Source: Bradyrhizobium sp. AZCC 1610 (lineage in GTDB: Bacteria > Pseudomonadota > Alphaproteobacteria > Rhizobiales > Xanthobacteraceae). From it: 64,000 bases of DNA. The position numbers were made by a program, and so were the translations under genes. A model generated the notes under the pieces. The model saw nothing but the letters and a program-made list of their open reading frames with translations. It was not told the origin of the DNA and did not search any database. Below are positions 43,772 to 52,162 of this stretch, piece by piece. The stretch lies in assembly GCF_036924515.1 (NCBI RefSeq), contig NZ_JAZHRR010000001.1:248001-312000 (forward strand), in the 5' to 3' direction. The number at the start of each line of letters is the position of its first letter. Within the stretch, counting starts at the first letter, position 1.

Positions 43772-44755
43772 CTATTCCACCTGTAGTCCGATCCGGCGGA
43801 CGACATCTCCCCACTTGTCCGATTCCGTCTTGAGCAGCGCAGCGGCTTGAGCCGGGCTCGTCGCCCGCGGGTCGAGACCGACCTTGGCGAACTGGCCGAC
43901 CGCGTCGGGCTCCTGCAGCACGGCATTAAGTGCGCTGTTGATCTTGGCGACGACGCCGTCCGGCATGGCTGCCGGCCCATAGAGCGCGAACCATGTCTCG
44001 ACCTGATAGTTGGGCAAGCCTGCCTCCGCCGAACTCGGCACGTCCGGCAGTAGCGGCGTACGGTGCCGCGACGGGACAACCAGCGGCCGCAATTTCCCAT
44101 CGGCGATGTAGGGCGCCGAGTTGCTGACGGCGTCGACCATCACCTGCAGCCGTCCGCCGAGCACGTCAGTCAGCGCCGGTCCATTGCCGCTATAGGGAAC
44201 GTGCAGCATCTCGAACCCTGCCATGTTCTTTAGCAGCTCGCCGGCGAGATGGAGAATGACGCCGGTCGCGGAACCGTAAGCGAGCTTGGTCGGGTTCGCC
44301 TTGCCGTAGGCGATGAGTTCCTGCAGGTTGTTGGCGGGCACGCCCGGATTGACCGAGACCACCAGAGGTCCGGTGCCGATCAGCCCCAGCGAAGTGAAGT
44401 CGTTGGTTCCGTCATAGGGCGCGAGCTTGCGCAGATGCGGGTTCACCGCATGGGTGGATACGCCGCCGAGCAGCAGCGTGTAGCCGTCGGATGCTGACTT
44501 CGCGACGAATTGCGATCCAACAATCGCGCCCGCGCCCGGCCGGTTCTCGATGACGATCGGCTGCCCTAGCCGGTCGCGCATGCGCTCCGCGATGAAGCGC
44601 GCGACAACGTCGCTGCTCCCGCCGGCTGCATAGGGCACGATCAGCTTGATGATGCGGTTGGGGTAATCGCTCTGTGCGCGGGCCAGCCACGGGGTCGCGA
44701 GTGCGCCGAGCAGGCCAAGGCTAGCTCGCCGCGTCAGCCCTTTCGCCGTTGTCAT
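43772..44755 (-). CDS. Tripartite tricarboxylate transporter (Bug/TctC) substrate-binding protein
   Basis: A 327-residue Bug receptor. A twin-arginine-like signal (LTRRASLGLLGALATPWLARAQ, residues 7-28) is followed by YPNRIIKLIVPYAAGGSSDVVARFIAERM. It is a paralogue of the protein at 41379-42368 but clearly diverged. GGGAGGG precedes the start. Its first 35 bases overlap the 3' end of the HD-domain gene, which suggests one transcript. Ligand unknown; carboxylates are usual for the family. Confidence 0.92.
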   Translation of the reverse strand: MTTAKGLTRRASLGLLGALATPWLARAQSDYPNRIIKLIVPYAAGGSSDVVARFIAERMRDRLGQPIVIENRPGAGAIVGSQFVAKSASDGYTLLLGGVSTHAVNPHLRKLAPYDGTNDFTSLGLIGTGPLVVSVNPGVPANNLQELIAYGKANPTKLAYGSATGVILHLAGELLKNMAGFEMLHVPYSGNGPALTDVLGGRLQVMVDAVSNSAPYIADGKLRPLVVPSRHRTPLLPDVPSSAEAGLPNYQVETWFALYGPAAMPDGVVAKINSALNAVLQEPDAVGQFAKVGLDPRATSPAQAAALLKTESDKWGDVVRRIGLQVE

Positions 44756-45437
44756 CCTGTCCCTCCCGGTTCTTCGCCGTTCGCAAGCCGCGCGGCGTTA
44801 TTTTTCGGCTTTCGAGCATGCCCGCCGTTTCCGCCCTTAGCAGGCCGAAACCGCCCGCAATCGACCACCACATGTGGTCGGCGCGATGGACGATCAGGCA
44901 TTCAAGGCTGCGCTGCATCAGGTCGCCTTCGTAGGAATGGCCGAGCGCGATGTGCGCGATCTCCTCGGGCAAACCCACCGCGATGCAGACGTGGGCACCG
45001 TAGACCGGATGGCGGAGCGCGGGCGAGCCGGCCTGCGATCTGTCCGCTTCCCATCGCTTGCGGTTGGCGGGATCGAACTCCCAGGCCTTGCCGACATCGT
45101 GCAGCAACGCGCCCGCCAGCACGATGTCGCGGTCAACAGTGGCTTCGGGGAATTCCTGCGCAAACTCGTCTGCGATCGCCATCGCGATCCGGGCTACGCT
45201 GCGCAGATGTACCGCCTGGCTGCCGCGCTTCAGCGCGAAGACGCCGGGCGTCGCCTCTCCCGGAATGGCAGTGATGCGCGGAAAATCCGTTTCCGCCAGC
45301 GCATAGGCCCAGGCTTCGATCGCCTTGCGGCGCAGTTCGTCGTCACGAATCTGCGCAAGCTCCGGGAGATCCTCGAGCACCGTTGCGCGCAGCGTGTCGG
45401 TGACGGGACGGGGTCGGCGTCGGTCGAGGAAATGCAT
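44721..45437 (-). CDS. HD-domain phosphohydrolase-like protein
   Basis: A 238-residue protein of the HD superfamily of metal-dependent phosphohydrolases. The metal residues are His in VHLRSVARI, His-Asp in GALLHDVGKAWEFD and later His residues in HPVYGAHVCIA. It could act on a nucleotide or organic phosphate; the family does not tell which. It is the first gene of the minus-strand cluster that continues with Bug, lipase, Bug and an enolase-superfamily enzyme. It is divergent from the LysR gene. An ATG at 45437 is preferred to a TTG two codons earlier. Confidence 0.85.
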   Translation of the reverse strand: MHFLDRRRPRPVTDTLRATVLEDLPELAQIRDDELRRKAIEAWAYALAETDFPRITAIPGEATPGVFALKRGSQAVHLRSVARIAMAIADEFAQEFPEATVDRDIVLAGALLHDVGKAWEFDPANRKRWEADRSQAGSPALRHPVYGAHVCIAVGLPEEIAHIALGHSYEGDLMQRSLECLIVHRADHMWWSIAGGFGLLRAETAGMLESRKITPRGLRTAKNREGQDDNGERADAAS

Positions 45438-45490
45438 GGGCAACCATCATTCGGATCACCGGGATATTGCCGTCGCCCGCAACATAGTTT

Positions 45491-45504
45491 CAAATGCCGA
45501 TTTG
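45491..45504. promoter_or_regulatory. Candidate LysR operator palindrome
   Basis: CAAAT-gccg-ATTTG (45491-45504) is an exact inverted repeat in the 94-base divergent gap between the HD-domain gene and the LysR regulator. This is the expected position for an autoregulatory LysR-type recognition box. Confidence 0.4.
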
Positions 45505-45531
45505 GTCATATTTCATGCTCTGAGGTTATAT

Positions 45532-46428
45532 ATGGCGATCAGCGTGCGGGAGATGGATGTGTTCCGATGCGTGATGCAATCGGGCTCTGTGACGAACGCG
45601 GCCGTCGCCTTGAACATTTCCCAACCGGCGGTCAGCCGCATGCTGCAGCAGGCGGAGGAACGTCTCGGTTTCAGGTTGTTCGAGCGCGAGAAGAAACGGC
45701 TGAAGCCGACGTCCGAGGCGCATACGCTTTTCGCGGAAGTCGTGAACGTGTTCGCGGCGATCGAGCACACCCAGCGGCTGGCGGTCGAGCTTCGCGACGG
45801 CCAGGCGGGGCTCCTGACGGTCGCGACCGTGACCGGGTTCGGTCACACCATTGTGCCGCAAGCGGTCCAGCGCTTCCGCGCCGAGCGGCCGGACGTCTCT
45901 GTTGTTATTCAAACGCTGACGGGGCCGGAGGTCGTCACCCGTGTCGCCCAGGGGCGCGCCGATCTTGGCCTGACCGTCGGCCCGATCGGGCATCCGTCCC
46001 TCGACAGCACCATTCTCTGCACGACCGAACTCGGCTGCGTGCTGCCAGCCGGTCACCGGCTTGCGGTCAAGGCTGCCCTGAGCGCGCTCGATCTGGCGGA
46101 CGAGCCGGTGATCTGTCCGGGCCCGCATTTGTCGATCGGAGCCGCGATTGTGATTGCCTTTGCCGAGGCCAATTTTCGCCTGCGCATCGCCGTTGAGGCC
46201 TCGCAGTCGAATATCGCCTGCGAATTGGTGCGTGCCGGCGCCGGGATCGCGATCCTGGACGGCCTCGGCTTGCTCAGTGCGCGAGCCCATGATCTCGTCA
46301 CGCGTCCATTCACACCGAGCCTGCAAAGCGTCGCGCGCCTGCTGAAGGGCACAAAGCGGCCGGCTTCACGCCTGGTGGAAGAGTTTACCAGCGTCGTTCA
46401 GAGGGTGACAGCCGAGAGCGGCTTGTAA
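45532..46428 (+). CDS. LysR-family transcriptional regulator
   Basis: A 298-residue regulator. The N-terminal winged HTH (residues 1-65) contains VMQSGSVTNAAVALNISQPAVSRMLQQAEERLGFRLFER. The substrate-binding domain spans about 90-295. The ATG at 45532 follows GAGG. It is divergent from the HD/Bug/lipase/Bug/enolase cluster, so it is the probable activator of those genes, with a small carboxylate as the likely inducer. Both points are inferred from arrangement. Confidence 0.93.
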   Translation: MAISVREMDVFRCVMQSGSVTNAAVALNISQPAVSRMLQQAEERLGFRLFEREKKRLKPTSEAHTLFAEVVNVFAAIEHTQRLAVELRDGQAGLLTVATVTGFGHTIVPQAVQRFRAERPDVSVVIQTLTGPEVVTRVAQGRADLGLTVGPIGHPSLDSTILCTTELGCVLPAGHRLAVKAALSALDLADEPVICPGPHLSIGAAIVIAFAEANFRLRIAVEASQSNIACELVRAGAGIAILDGLGLLSARAHDLVTRPFTPSLQSVARLLKGTKRPASRLVEEFTSVVQRVTAESGL

Positions 46429-47405
46429 CGAAGCAGAATCTCATCTGGATGACGGAAGTGATTGGATCGCAATCTCAATCTCAATCACAGAAGCTTTCGC
46501 AGTCTTGCTCTGAGTGCCGCGCCAGCGAGGCTACAACTGCGAACCAAAGCTAAATTCTCCAACCTTCGGTTCGCGGTAGGCGCGATAACAAATCCGGGTT
46601 TGGAACCAGCGAACGGTGCGGTCGAACTCAAAGGTACCTGCTTTTTGAACCAAACCGTCACCGCTGCGAGAACTGTTCTCGTTGAGAGTGCCGCAACGAA
46701 ATCGCAACGAATTGGGTGAAACGACCGTGAACAAAACGGGACGGAACGATCGCCAGATCAAGAAAGATCAATAACTTAGAAGGTGCGCACTGCGTTCGGG
46801 ACGCAGCTGCTCTGCCGCGAAGTCGATGGATGATGTTCCTGCTCGTTCGCCGCGCAGGGCGCGCGGCCGTTCCGCTGATCGAGCAATTTTCGCCTATCTC
46901 ATCGTGTCCAGAAGTGCACGTCGTACGCTCTCGCGGCACGTAGATGCCTTTCGGGGTAAGGGCCGTTCGGCGCCCTGGAGTTGCGCGCGGGCGCGCGAGC
47001 GCTTGGAAGACTTGGAGGCCCAAGCGTGCTTCCGCTGCCGGAATGCTCTCCGATGCTCATCGGTGAGTGCGATTTCACCGATACATAAAAGTCATTTGTG
47101 CCTTCCTTGGTTGCGAAAGCATCAAAGCACCAGATTGCATCTGAGAATACGTTGCCGGCGCTGCGAGATATCATGCTCACGATCGGATGAGGGGAGGTTG
47201 ATCCTCTTGCGCGCAGCAAACTTGGCCCTTCAGGGCGCCGTATCGAGGTATGCCTTCGCCGACCGGCCTGCGATCCTGACGCCAACTTGAGTTAGCTTCC
47301 CGATGCGCAGGCTGTTCACTACTCCCGACGAGTTCAACGGATATATCGGATTCGCCGAAGTGTTCAAGCATCAGGCGCGTTTCGCGACCAGATTCGTCCC
47401 GGCTG
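46429..47405. other. Nearly 1 kb without a recognisable gene
   Basis: The composition is closer to 50% GC than its flanks, especially in 46,440-46,800. Short open frames exist on both strands (for example 46826-47290 and 46899-47285), but none has a good ribosome site, codon bias or recognised motif. It may hold a decayed mobile element or an unrecognised RNA; I see no evidence for a specific one. Confidence 0.5.
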
Positions 47406-48260
47406 TTATCGTGGACGCGCATCCTCTTCCGCAATCCGTTGCCACAGCGCTCTGATCATATCCTTCATTCGCAGCGCGTCTTGCCAGCGATCCGATAATT
47501 CCGCGCCGTCTGGTCCAGTGATGGCATAGGGCGGCGGGCCGAGTTCGCACAGGAAGGTCAGCACCGCATCGGGGCCCGCGCGTTTGCGCCAGGAGCGGAT
47601 GGCGTATTCCCACCAGCCCATGAACAGATCGACCCAACCCTGATGCTGCGGAAAACCCAGAGAGATCTGCACCTGCTCGCGGCTGGCGATCCGTCCGTGG
47701 ACGCCCCAACTATGATCGAGAATGCGATGGATCATCGCGTGGTTGACCTCGGCCACCGGCCAGGCGAATTCGCGCCCCACCAGATAATGCGAGACGTCAG
47801 CGGTCAGCCGCAGGTCGGGAAAGCAATCGAGCAGTTGCAGCGTGAAAAACAGGTCCGTCGTCATGCGGTCGCGATGGGTTTCCACATGCACCGCCACACC
47901 GGCTTCATCACCCAGCCGCCGCCACCCCTCGAGCAGGGGAATACAGGCTTCCAGCCGCTGCGGCCGCACGTCCGGCTGCAGGTTGACATGGTCGGCGCCG
48001 AGTCGCGCGACTAGGTCCAGCGCCGGTTTCAGGTCGTCGACGCAGGTCGGGTAGCACTGGGCCTGCCAGATCATCCCGTGCGCGCGCAGGAAGTCAGTGA
48101 CTTCCTGCGCAAACACCGGATCGATGAACCGGACGCCGGCGCCGTCGAAGCCGGCGTCGCGGATCATCGCGAGCTGGGTTTGCAGCGGCCACTCCGCTTT
48201 ATCCGCCCGCCGCCGCTCCATCGCCCAGAGCGACTGCAGGATCCGGAGTTGCTGCGCCAT
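47406..48260 (-). CDS. Sugar phosphate isomerase/epimerase-like TIM-barrel protein
   Basis: A 284-residue AP_endonuc_2/xylose-isomerase-like barrel. Likely metal ligands are Glu in AVHVETHRDR, Asp/His in LTADVSHYLVG, His in WGVHGR and Glu in FLCELGPPPY. Enzymes of this fold isomerise or epimerise sugars and inositols, or degrade keto-acids. It starts 3 bases after the stop of the MHS transporter gene, so they are one operon with the PhyH dioxygenase, under probable LacI control. The exact reaction is not inferable. Confidence 0.82.
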   Translation of the reverse strand: MAQQLRILQSLWAMERRRADKAEWPLQTQLAMIRDAGFDGAGVRFIDPVFAQEVTDFLRAHGMIWQAQCYPTCVDDLKPALDLVARLGADHVNLQPDVRPQRLEACIPLLEGWRRLGDEAGVAVHVETHRDRMTTDLFFTLQLLDCFPDLRLTADVSHYLVGREFAWPVAEVNHAMIHRILDHSWGVHGRIASREQVQISLGFPQHQGWVDLFMGWWEYAIRSWRKRAGPDAVLTFLCELGPPPYAITGPDGAELSDRWQDALRMKDMIRALWQRIAEEDARPR

Positions 48261-48263
48261 CGG

Positions 48264-49619
48264 CTACGTGGCGTGCTGCGGGACGGCGGCCGTCGCGTGC
48301 ATCCGGCCGTCCGAGGTATTGTCGACGGTGATGCTCTCCTCGTAGGTTTCGGGACCGCTCCAGATCGCGAGTGCGGTGAGGCCGGCCAGAAGTGCTGCGT
48401 AACATGCGACCGGCCACCAGCTTCCGGACCACGCCACCAGCGCCGCGGCAACGAACGGCGCCGGTCCGCCGGCCAATAGCGAGCCCAGTTCGCGGGCGAA
48501 GGCGAATCCGGCAAAACGCCGCTGCGGCGGGAACAGTTCGGCGAAGTACGCCGCCTGCGGACCGAACATCGCCGCCGTCACTACCGCGCGTGCGCCGATG
48601 AAGGCGACCGCGATCCAGATCCACTCCTTGGTGCCGACCAGCCAGAAGAAGGGGAACGCCCACGCGATACCGGCGAGCGCGCCGAACAAATAGACCGGAC
48701 GCCGCCCAATACGATCGGAAAGCGAGGCGAAGCCGACAATGGTGAAGAGCTCGACGACGAAGGCCAGCATCAAGGCGCTCAGCGCATCGGATCTGGGCAC
48801 GCCGAGCGTGGTAATGACATAGCTGAGACCAAACACCGGGAACAGATAGCCGAGACCGTTTTCGGCCAGCCGCGCTCCAAGCACGACAAAGAAATTTCGC
48901 GGATGCCGCTTCAATGCTTCCATCGCCGGGTTGCGCTCGACCTTGCCGCGCGCCACCACCGCTTCGGTAAAGACAGGCGTTTCCGTGATGCGGAGGCGAA
49001 CGTAGATGCCGACCATGATCAGCAGGAAGCTCGCCAGGAACGGAATACGCCATCCCCACGACATCAGGTCTTCGCGCGGCAAGAGGGTCACCAGCGCGAA
49101 CGCGCCGGCCGCCAGCAGATTGCCGACGGAGACGCCGAGCGGCGCAAAGCTACCCCAGAAACCGCGGTGCTTCGGGGGCGCGTTTTCCACCAGGAAGATC
49201 ACCGCGCCTCCGTATTCGGCGCCGGCGCCCAATCCCTGTACGACGCGCATCGCGACCAGCAGCGTCGGCGCCCAAAAACCGATCTGGGCATAGGTCGGGA
49301 GCAGGCCGATCAATGTGGTGCCGACGCCGATCATGAGCAGCGTCGCCACCAAAACGGGTTTACGCCCGTAACGGTCGCCCATGATGCCGAACAGGATGCC
49401 GCCGAGCGGCCGCACCACAAAGCCGACCCCGAAGGTCAGGAACGCCAGCAGCGTGCCGACCACCGGGTCGCTTTTGGGAAAGAACAGTTCCCCGAACACC
49501 AGCGCCGCGGCGGTGCCATACAGGAAGAAGTCATACCATTCGAGCGCGGACCCAATGCTGGCCGCTAGGATCACGCGCAAACGCGAACGGCTGGCGCTAT
49601 CGGCTGTCATCTCCGTCAT
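48264..49619 (-). CDS. MFS transporter, MHS (metabolite:H+ symporter) family
   Basis: A 451-residue symporter with twelve transmembrane helices. The N-terminal ASIGSALEWYDFFLYGTAAALVFGELFFP, the loop GDRYGRKPVLVATLLMIGVGTTLIG and RVVQGLGAGAEYGGAV are hallmarks of the MHS branch (citrate, alpha-ketoglutarate, proline/betaine, shikimate importers). It sits between the PhyH dioxygenase and the TIM-barrel enzyme in a compact operon, so it probably imports their substrate. Confidence 0.93.
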   Translation of the reverse strand: MTEMTADSASRSRLRVILAASIGSALEWYDFFLYGTAAALVFGELFFPKSDPVVGTLLAFLTFGVGFVVRPLGGILFGIMGDRYGRKPVLVATLLMIGVGTTLIGLLPTYAQIGFWAPTLLVAMRVVQGLGAGAEYGGAVIFLVENAPPKHRGFWGSFAPLGVSVGNLLAAGAFALVTLLPREDLMSWGWRIPFLASFLLIMVGIYVRLRITETPVFTEAVVARGKVERNPAMEALKRHPRNFFVVLGARLAENGLGYLFPVFGLSYVITTLGVPRSDALSALMLAFVVELFTIVGFASLSDRIGRRPVYLFGALAGIAWAFPFFWLVGTKEWIWIAVAFIGARAVVTAAMFGPQAAYFAELFPPQRRFAGFAFARELGSLLAGGPAPFVAAALVAWSGSWWPVACYAALLAGLTALAIWSGPETYEESITVDNTSDGRMHATAAVPQHAT

Positions 49620-49722
49620 CGTTTTCCCCGTTTTGATTTTTTGTCATTGATCTGGATTTGTGGTGTTCGCTTTGGCTGTGGGTCGTTCGCGCCCGTGCAT
49701 CGCACGGGCGCATTCGCAAAAA

Positions 49723-50592
49723 TCAGGCGGCGCGAGTGAAGTAGGATTTCTTCGCGGCCGACTGGGTTTCGTAGATCGATCCCTGCCGCTTGGCTGGTGG
49801 CAGCGGCAGCCGCACGGGAGCGTCGATCATCCGCGGCGCAATGACGGGATCGCCTGACAGCAGCCGGCTGTTGAATTCGTCGAAGTCCTTCACACCCATC
49901 AGCGGCCAGGCGTCGCTGGCGGCGACTTCGTACAGCAGCAGATTGCGCGGCCGGTCCGAGGTGTTCATGGCCGATCCATGCAACGCCCGAACGTGGTGAA
50001 ACGACATGCTGCCGGCCTTGCCCATGCAGGGTACTGCGCGTTCGATTTCTTCCTTGATGGTATCGGGGTCGATCAGGCCGGCGAAGCAACCGTCCTCGCC
50101 GTGATGACTCCAGACCTCGCGGTTATGCGTGCCCGGCGTGACCAGCATCGGCCCGTTGGCGAGGTCGCAATCGTCCAGCAGCACGCCGATCGCGAGCACG
50201 TCGTCATTGGTGTGCGGATAGAAGGCCCAGTCCTGATGCCACTCGACCGGCGAGCCGTATTGCGCCGACTTCATGTTGAGTTTTGAGCCGTGCAGCCGCA
50301 GGCCCGGACCGAGCAGCTTTTTCAGGATATCGAGCACGGGTTCGCTGCGCACGATCTCGTCGAACAGTTTGTGCACCTTGTGCGGCGTCTTGATACGGCG
50401 GACCCGCGGGTTTTCCGCGGTGTGGCCCGGTTCCAGATCGTAGACGTCGGTGTGTTCGAGGGTTTTGGCCGATCCCGCGACCAGCTCCGCGATCACCGAA
50501 CGCACCTGGGAAAGCGTGGCCGCCCCCAGAACCTCAGGCACCACGATCACGCCATCGCGTTGATAGGCCTGCACATCTTTCTCTGAGATCAT
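49723..50592 (-). CDS. Phytanoyl-CoA dioxygenase (PhyH) family protein
   Basis: A 289-residue Fe(II)/2-oxoglutarate oxygenase. The facial triad is visible as His-x-Asp in WHQDWAFYPHTND and a distal His in FHHVRALHGSAMN, followed by the 2OG-binding Arg in SDRPRNLLLYEV. AGAGGAA lies upstream of the ATG at 50592. It is the first gene of the operon PhyH-MHS transporter-TIM-barrel enzyme and faces a divergent LacI regulator across two tandem palindromes. Likely hydroxylates a small imported metabolite; which one is unknown. Confidence 0.9.
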   Translation of the reverse strand: MISEKDVQAYQRDGVIVVPEVLGAATLSQVRSVIAELVAGSAKTLEHTDVYDLEPGHTAENPRVRRIKTPHKVHKLFDEIVRSEPVLDILKKLLGPGLRLHGSKLNMKSAQYGSPVEWHQDWAFYPHTNDDVLAIGVLLDDCDLANGPMLVTPGTHNREVWSHHGEDGCFAGLIDPDTIKEEIERAVPCMGKAGSMSFHHVRALHGSAMNTSDRPRNLLLYEVAASDAWPLMGVKDFDEFNSRLLSGDPVIAPRMIDAPVRLPLPPAKRQGSIYETQSAAKKSYFTRAA

Positions 50593-50609
50593 CTGGCTTC
50601 ATTCCTCTA

Positions 50610-50644
50610 TGTTTACGTTGTCATATCAAATGTTAACGTTGTCA
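50610..50644. promoter_or_regulatory. Two tandem LacI-type operators
   Basis: TGTTTACGTTGTCA (50610-50623) and TGTTAACGTTGTCA (50631-50644) are two near-identical, imperfectly palindromic 14-mers centred on CG. Their starts are 21 bp apart, two DNA turns, in the gap between PhyH and the LacI gene. A CG-centred palindrome is the usual LacI/GalR-family site. Confidence 0.7.
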
Positions 50645-50691
50645 TTTGCCGTATTCAAGCCGAATCGTGCATTCCTGACCTGCATTCGCTA

Positions 50692-51702
50692 ATGTGCGCC
50701 GAGATGAGCATCGCCAGCCCCGAAGAGCCCCATTCCGCCCCGACCCTGTCGGCCGTGGCCAAACTGGCCGGCGTATCGTCGATTACCGTGAGCCGCGTGG
50801 TGCGCCTGCCAGCTCTGGTGGCGCCGGAAACAAGGGGCCGGGTCGAAGCCGCGATGCGGGAACTCGGCTATGTGCCGAACCAGCTCGCCGTCGCGCTGGC
50901 CAGGGCCCGCACCCGTTCGATCGGTGTGCTGGTGCCGACGATCGCCAATTCGATCTTCGCCGATACGGTGCAGGGCCTGTCCGACGAATTGGAGCCGCTC
51001 GGCTACGCCGTGATCCTGGCACAGTCGCGCTACGACGACGCGCGTGAAGATCATATGCTCTCGGCGTTGCTGTCGCGGCGCCCCGAGGCGATCATCATGG
51101 TGGGCTCTCCCGCTACGGAAGACGGAGCGCGGTTGCTGCGGCGCGCGGGAATTCCCGTCGCGGAGACATGGGATCTTCCGGCGGCACCGATCGACGCTGT
51201 CGCCGGTTTCAACAATTACGAAACCGGCGTCGCGGTGGCACGACATCTCCTCGAGCAAGGCCGCAACAGTCTCGCCTTCATCGGCGGCGACGATCCGCGC
51301 GCCACCCGGCGCTGGAATGGATTCAACGACACGGCGCGGGCGCTTGGCGCCAAAGCGCCGCGGCGGCTGGTCCTGGACCGCAACGCCTCCGGCAGTGTCG
51401 TCGCGCTTGCAGAGCTGCCCGGTGTCGACGCCGTGTTTGCAGCGAACGATGCGCATGCCATCGGCTTCATGTCCGGTCTGCGAAAGGCGGGCCTCTTGTG
51501 TAACGGCCCGGCGGCGGAGCAACCGGTCGCGGTCATCGGCCTCGGCGATCTCGAAATGGGCCGTCTGATCGCGCCAAGTCTCTCCACCATCCGCGTGAAC
51601 GGCGATGCGATCGGGCGCACTGCTGCAAAATTGATCCTGGCGCGGGAAGGGCCGCGTCATATCGATCTCGGATTTGAACTCGTCCTTCGCGATAGCGGTT
51701 AA
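50692..51702 (+). CDS. LacI-family transcriptional regulator
   Basis: A 336-residue repressor-type regulator. The N-terminal HTH (about residues 17-65; TLSAVAKLAGVSSITVSRVVRLPALVAPETRGRVEAAMRELGYVPN) with hinge helix NQLAVALA precedes a periplasmic-binding-like effector domain (about 75-336). It is divergent from the PhyH operon and is the probable repressor acting at the tandem sites 50610-50644. Start at 50692 or, four codons on, at 50704. The effector is likely the operon substrate. Confidence 0.93.
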   Translation: MCAEMSIASPEEPHSAPTLSAVAKLAGVSSITVSRVVRLPALVAPETRGRVEAAMRELGYVPNQLAVALARARTRSIGVLVPTIANSIFADTVQGLSDELEPLGYAVILAQSRYDDAREDHMLSALLSRRPEAIIMVGSPATEDGARLLRRAGIPVAETWDLPAAPIDAVAGFNNYETGVAVARHLLEQGRNSLAFIGGDDPRATRRWNGFNDTARALGAKAPRRLVLDRNASGSVVALAELPGVDAVFAANDAHAIGFMSGLRKAGLLCNGPAAEQPVAVIGLGDLEMGRLIAPSLSTIRVNGDAIGRTAAKLILAREGPRHIDLGFELVLRDSG

Positions 51703-51863
51703 GCCCTCGAACGGCCCGGCTACGCCACTTGGCGACACTGGCCAGCCGCAACCATAGCTTCGGTCCTAGGCATGATGGCCGTTGCGTCGCAGAATTGCGC
51801 GAACAGGTTTGCGCCGCGGTGAACGATCTCGGACCTGGCATCTTATCTATGCGGAGGTTCGTT

Positions 51864-52028
51864 ATGTTGCCAAAGAGGCCACGCGAACTCAGAGAGTCTC
51901 AGCAGCAGGATCGGAAACGCGAACCGAAACGCACCGATGCCGGTGCTGAGGACCGCGATCTGTCGGTCGGAGAAGGGCGGACGATCGAGACGCCTCCGCT
52001 CCCAAGCGATGTTTCACGGGACGATTAG
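51864..52028 (+). CDS. Possible small hydrophilic protein
   Basis: A 54-residue charged ORF (MLPKRPRELRESQQQDRKREPKRT...) with a good GGAGG (51853-51857) six bases before the ATG. It is probably disordered and without recognised motif. It lies 135 bases upstream of the Mfd-like gene. The rest of 51703-52162 shows nothing convincing. Coding status is uncertain; the ribosome site is the main support. Confidence 0.35.
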   Translation: MLPKRPRELRESQQQDRKREPKRTDAGAEDRDLSVGEGRTIETPPLPSDVSRDD

Positions 52029-52162
52029 ATTGGAAACGTGCGTCTGCGACCAAATTCGCATATGTACGCAGCCCTAGGCGTAGCTCCCACATCAGAGCGG
52101 GCCTAATCGAAACAACTCTCGCCATCAGCCTGAGCTGGTCGCGAATCAACAACGGGTTCAAT

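Noticed and set aside
46826..47290. 154-codon plus-strand ORF in the 46.4-47.4 kb gap
   Set aside because: Arg/Ser/Cys-rich translation with no motif; an equally long frame exists on the other strand, so neither is supported.
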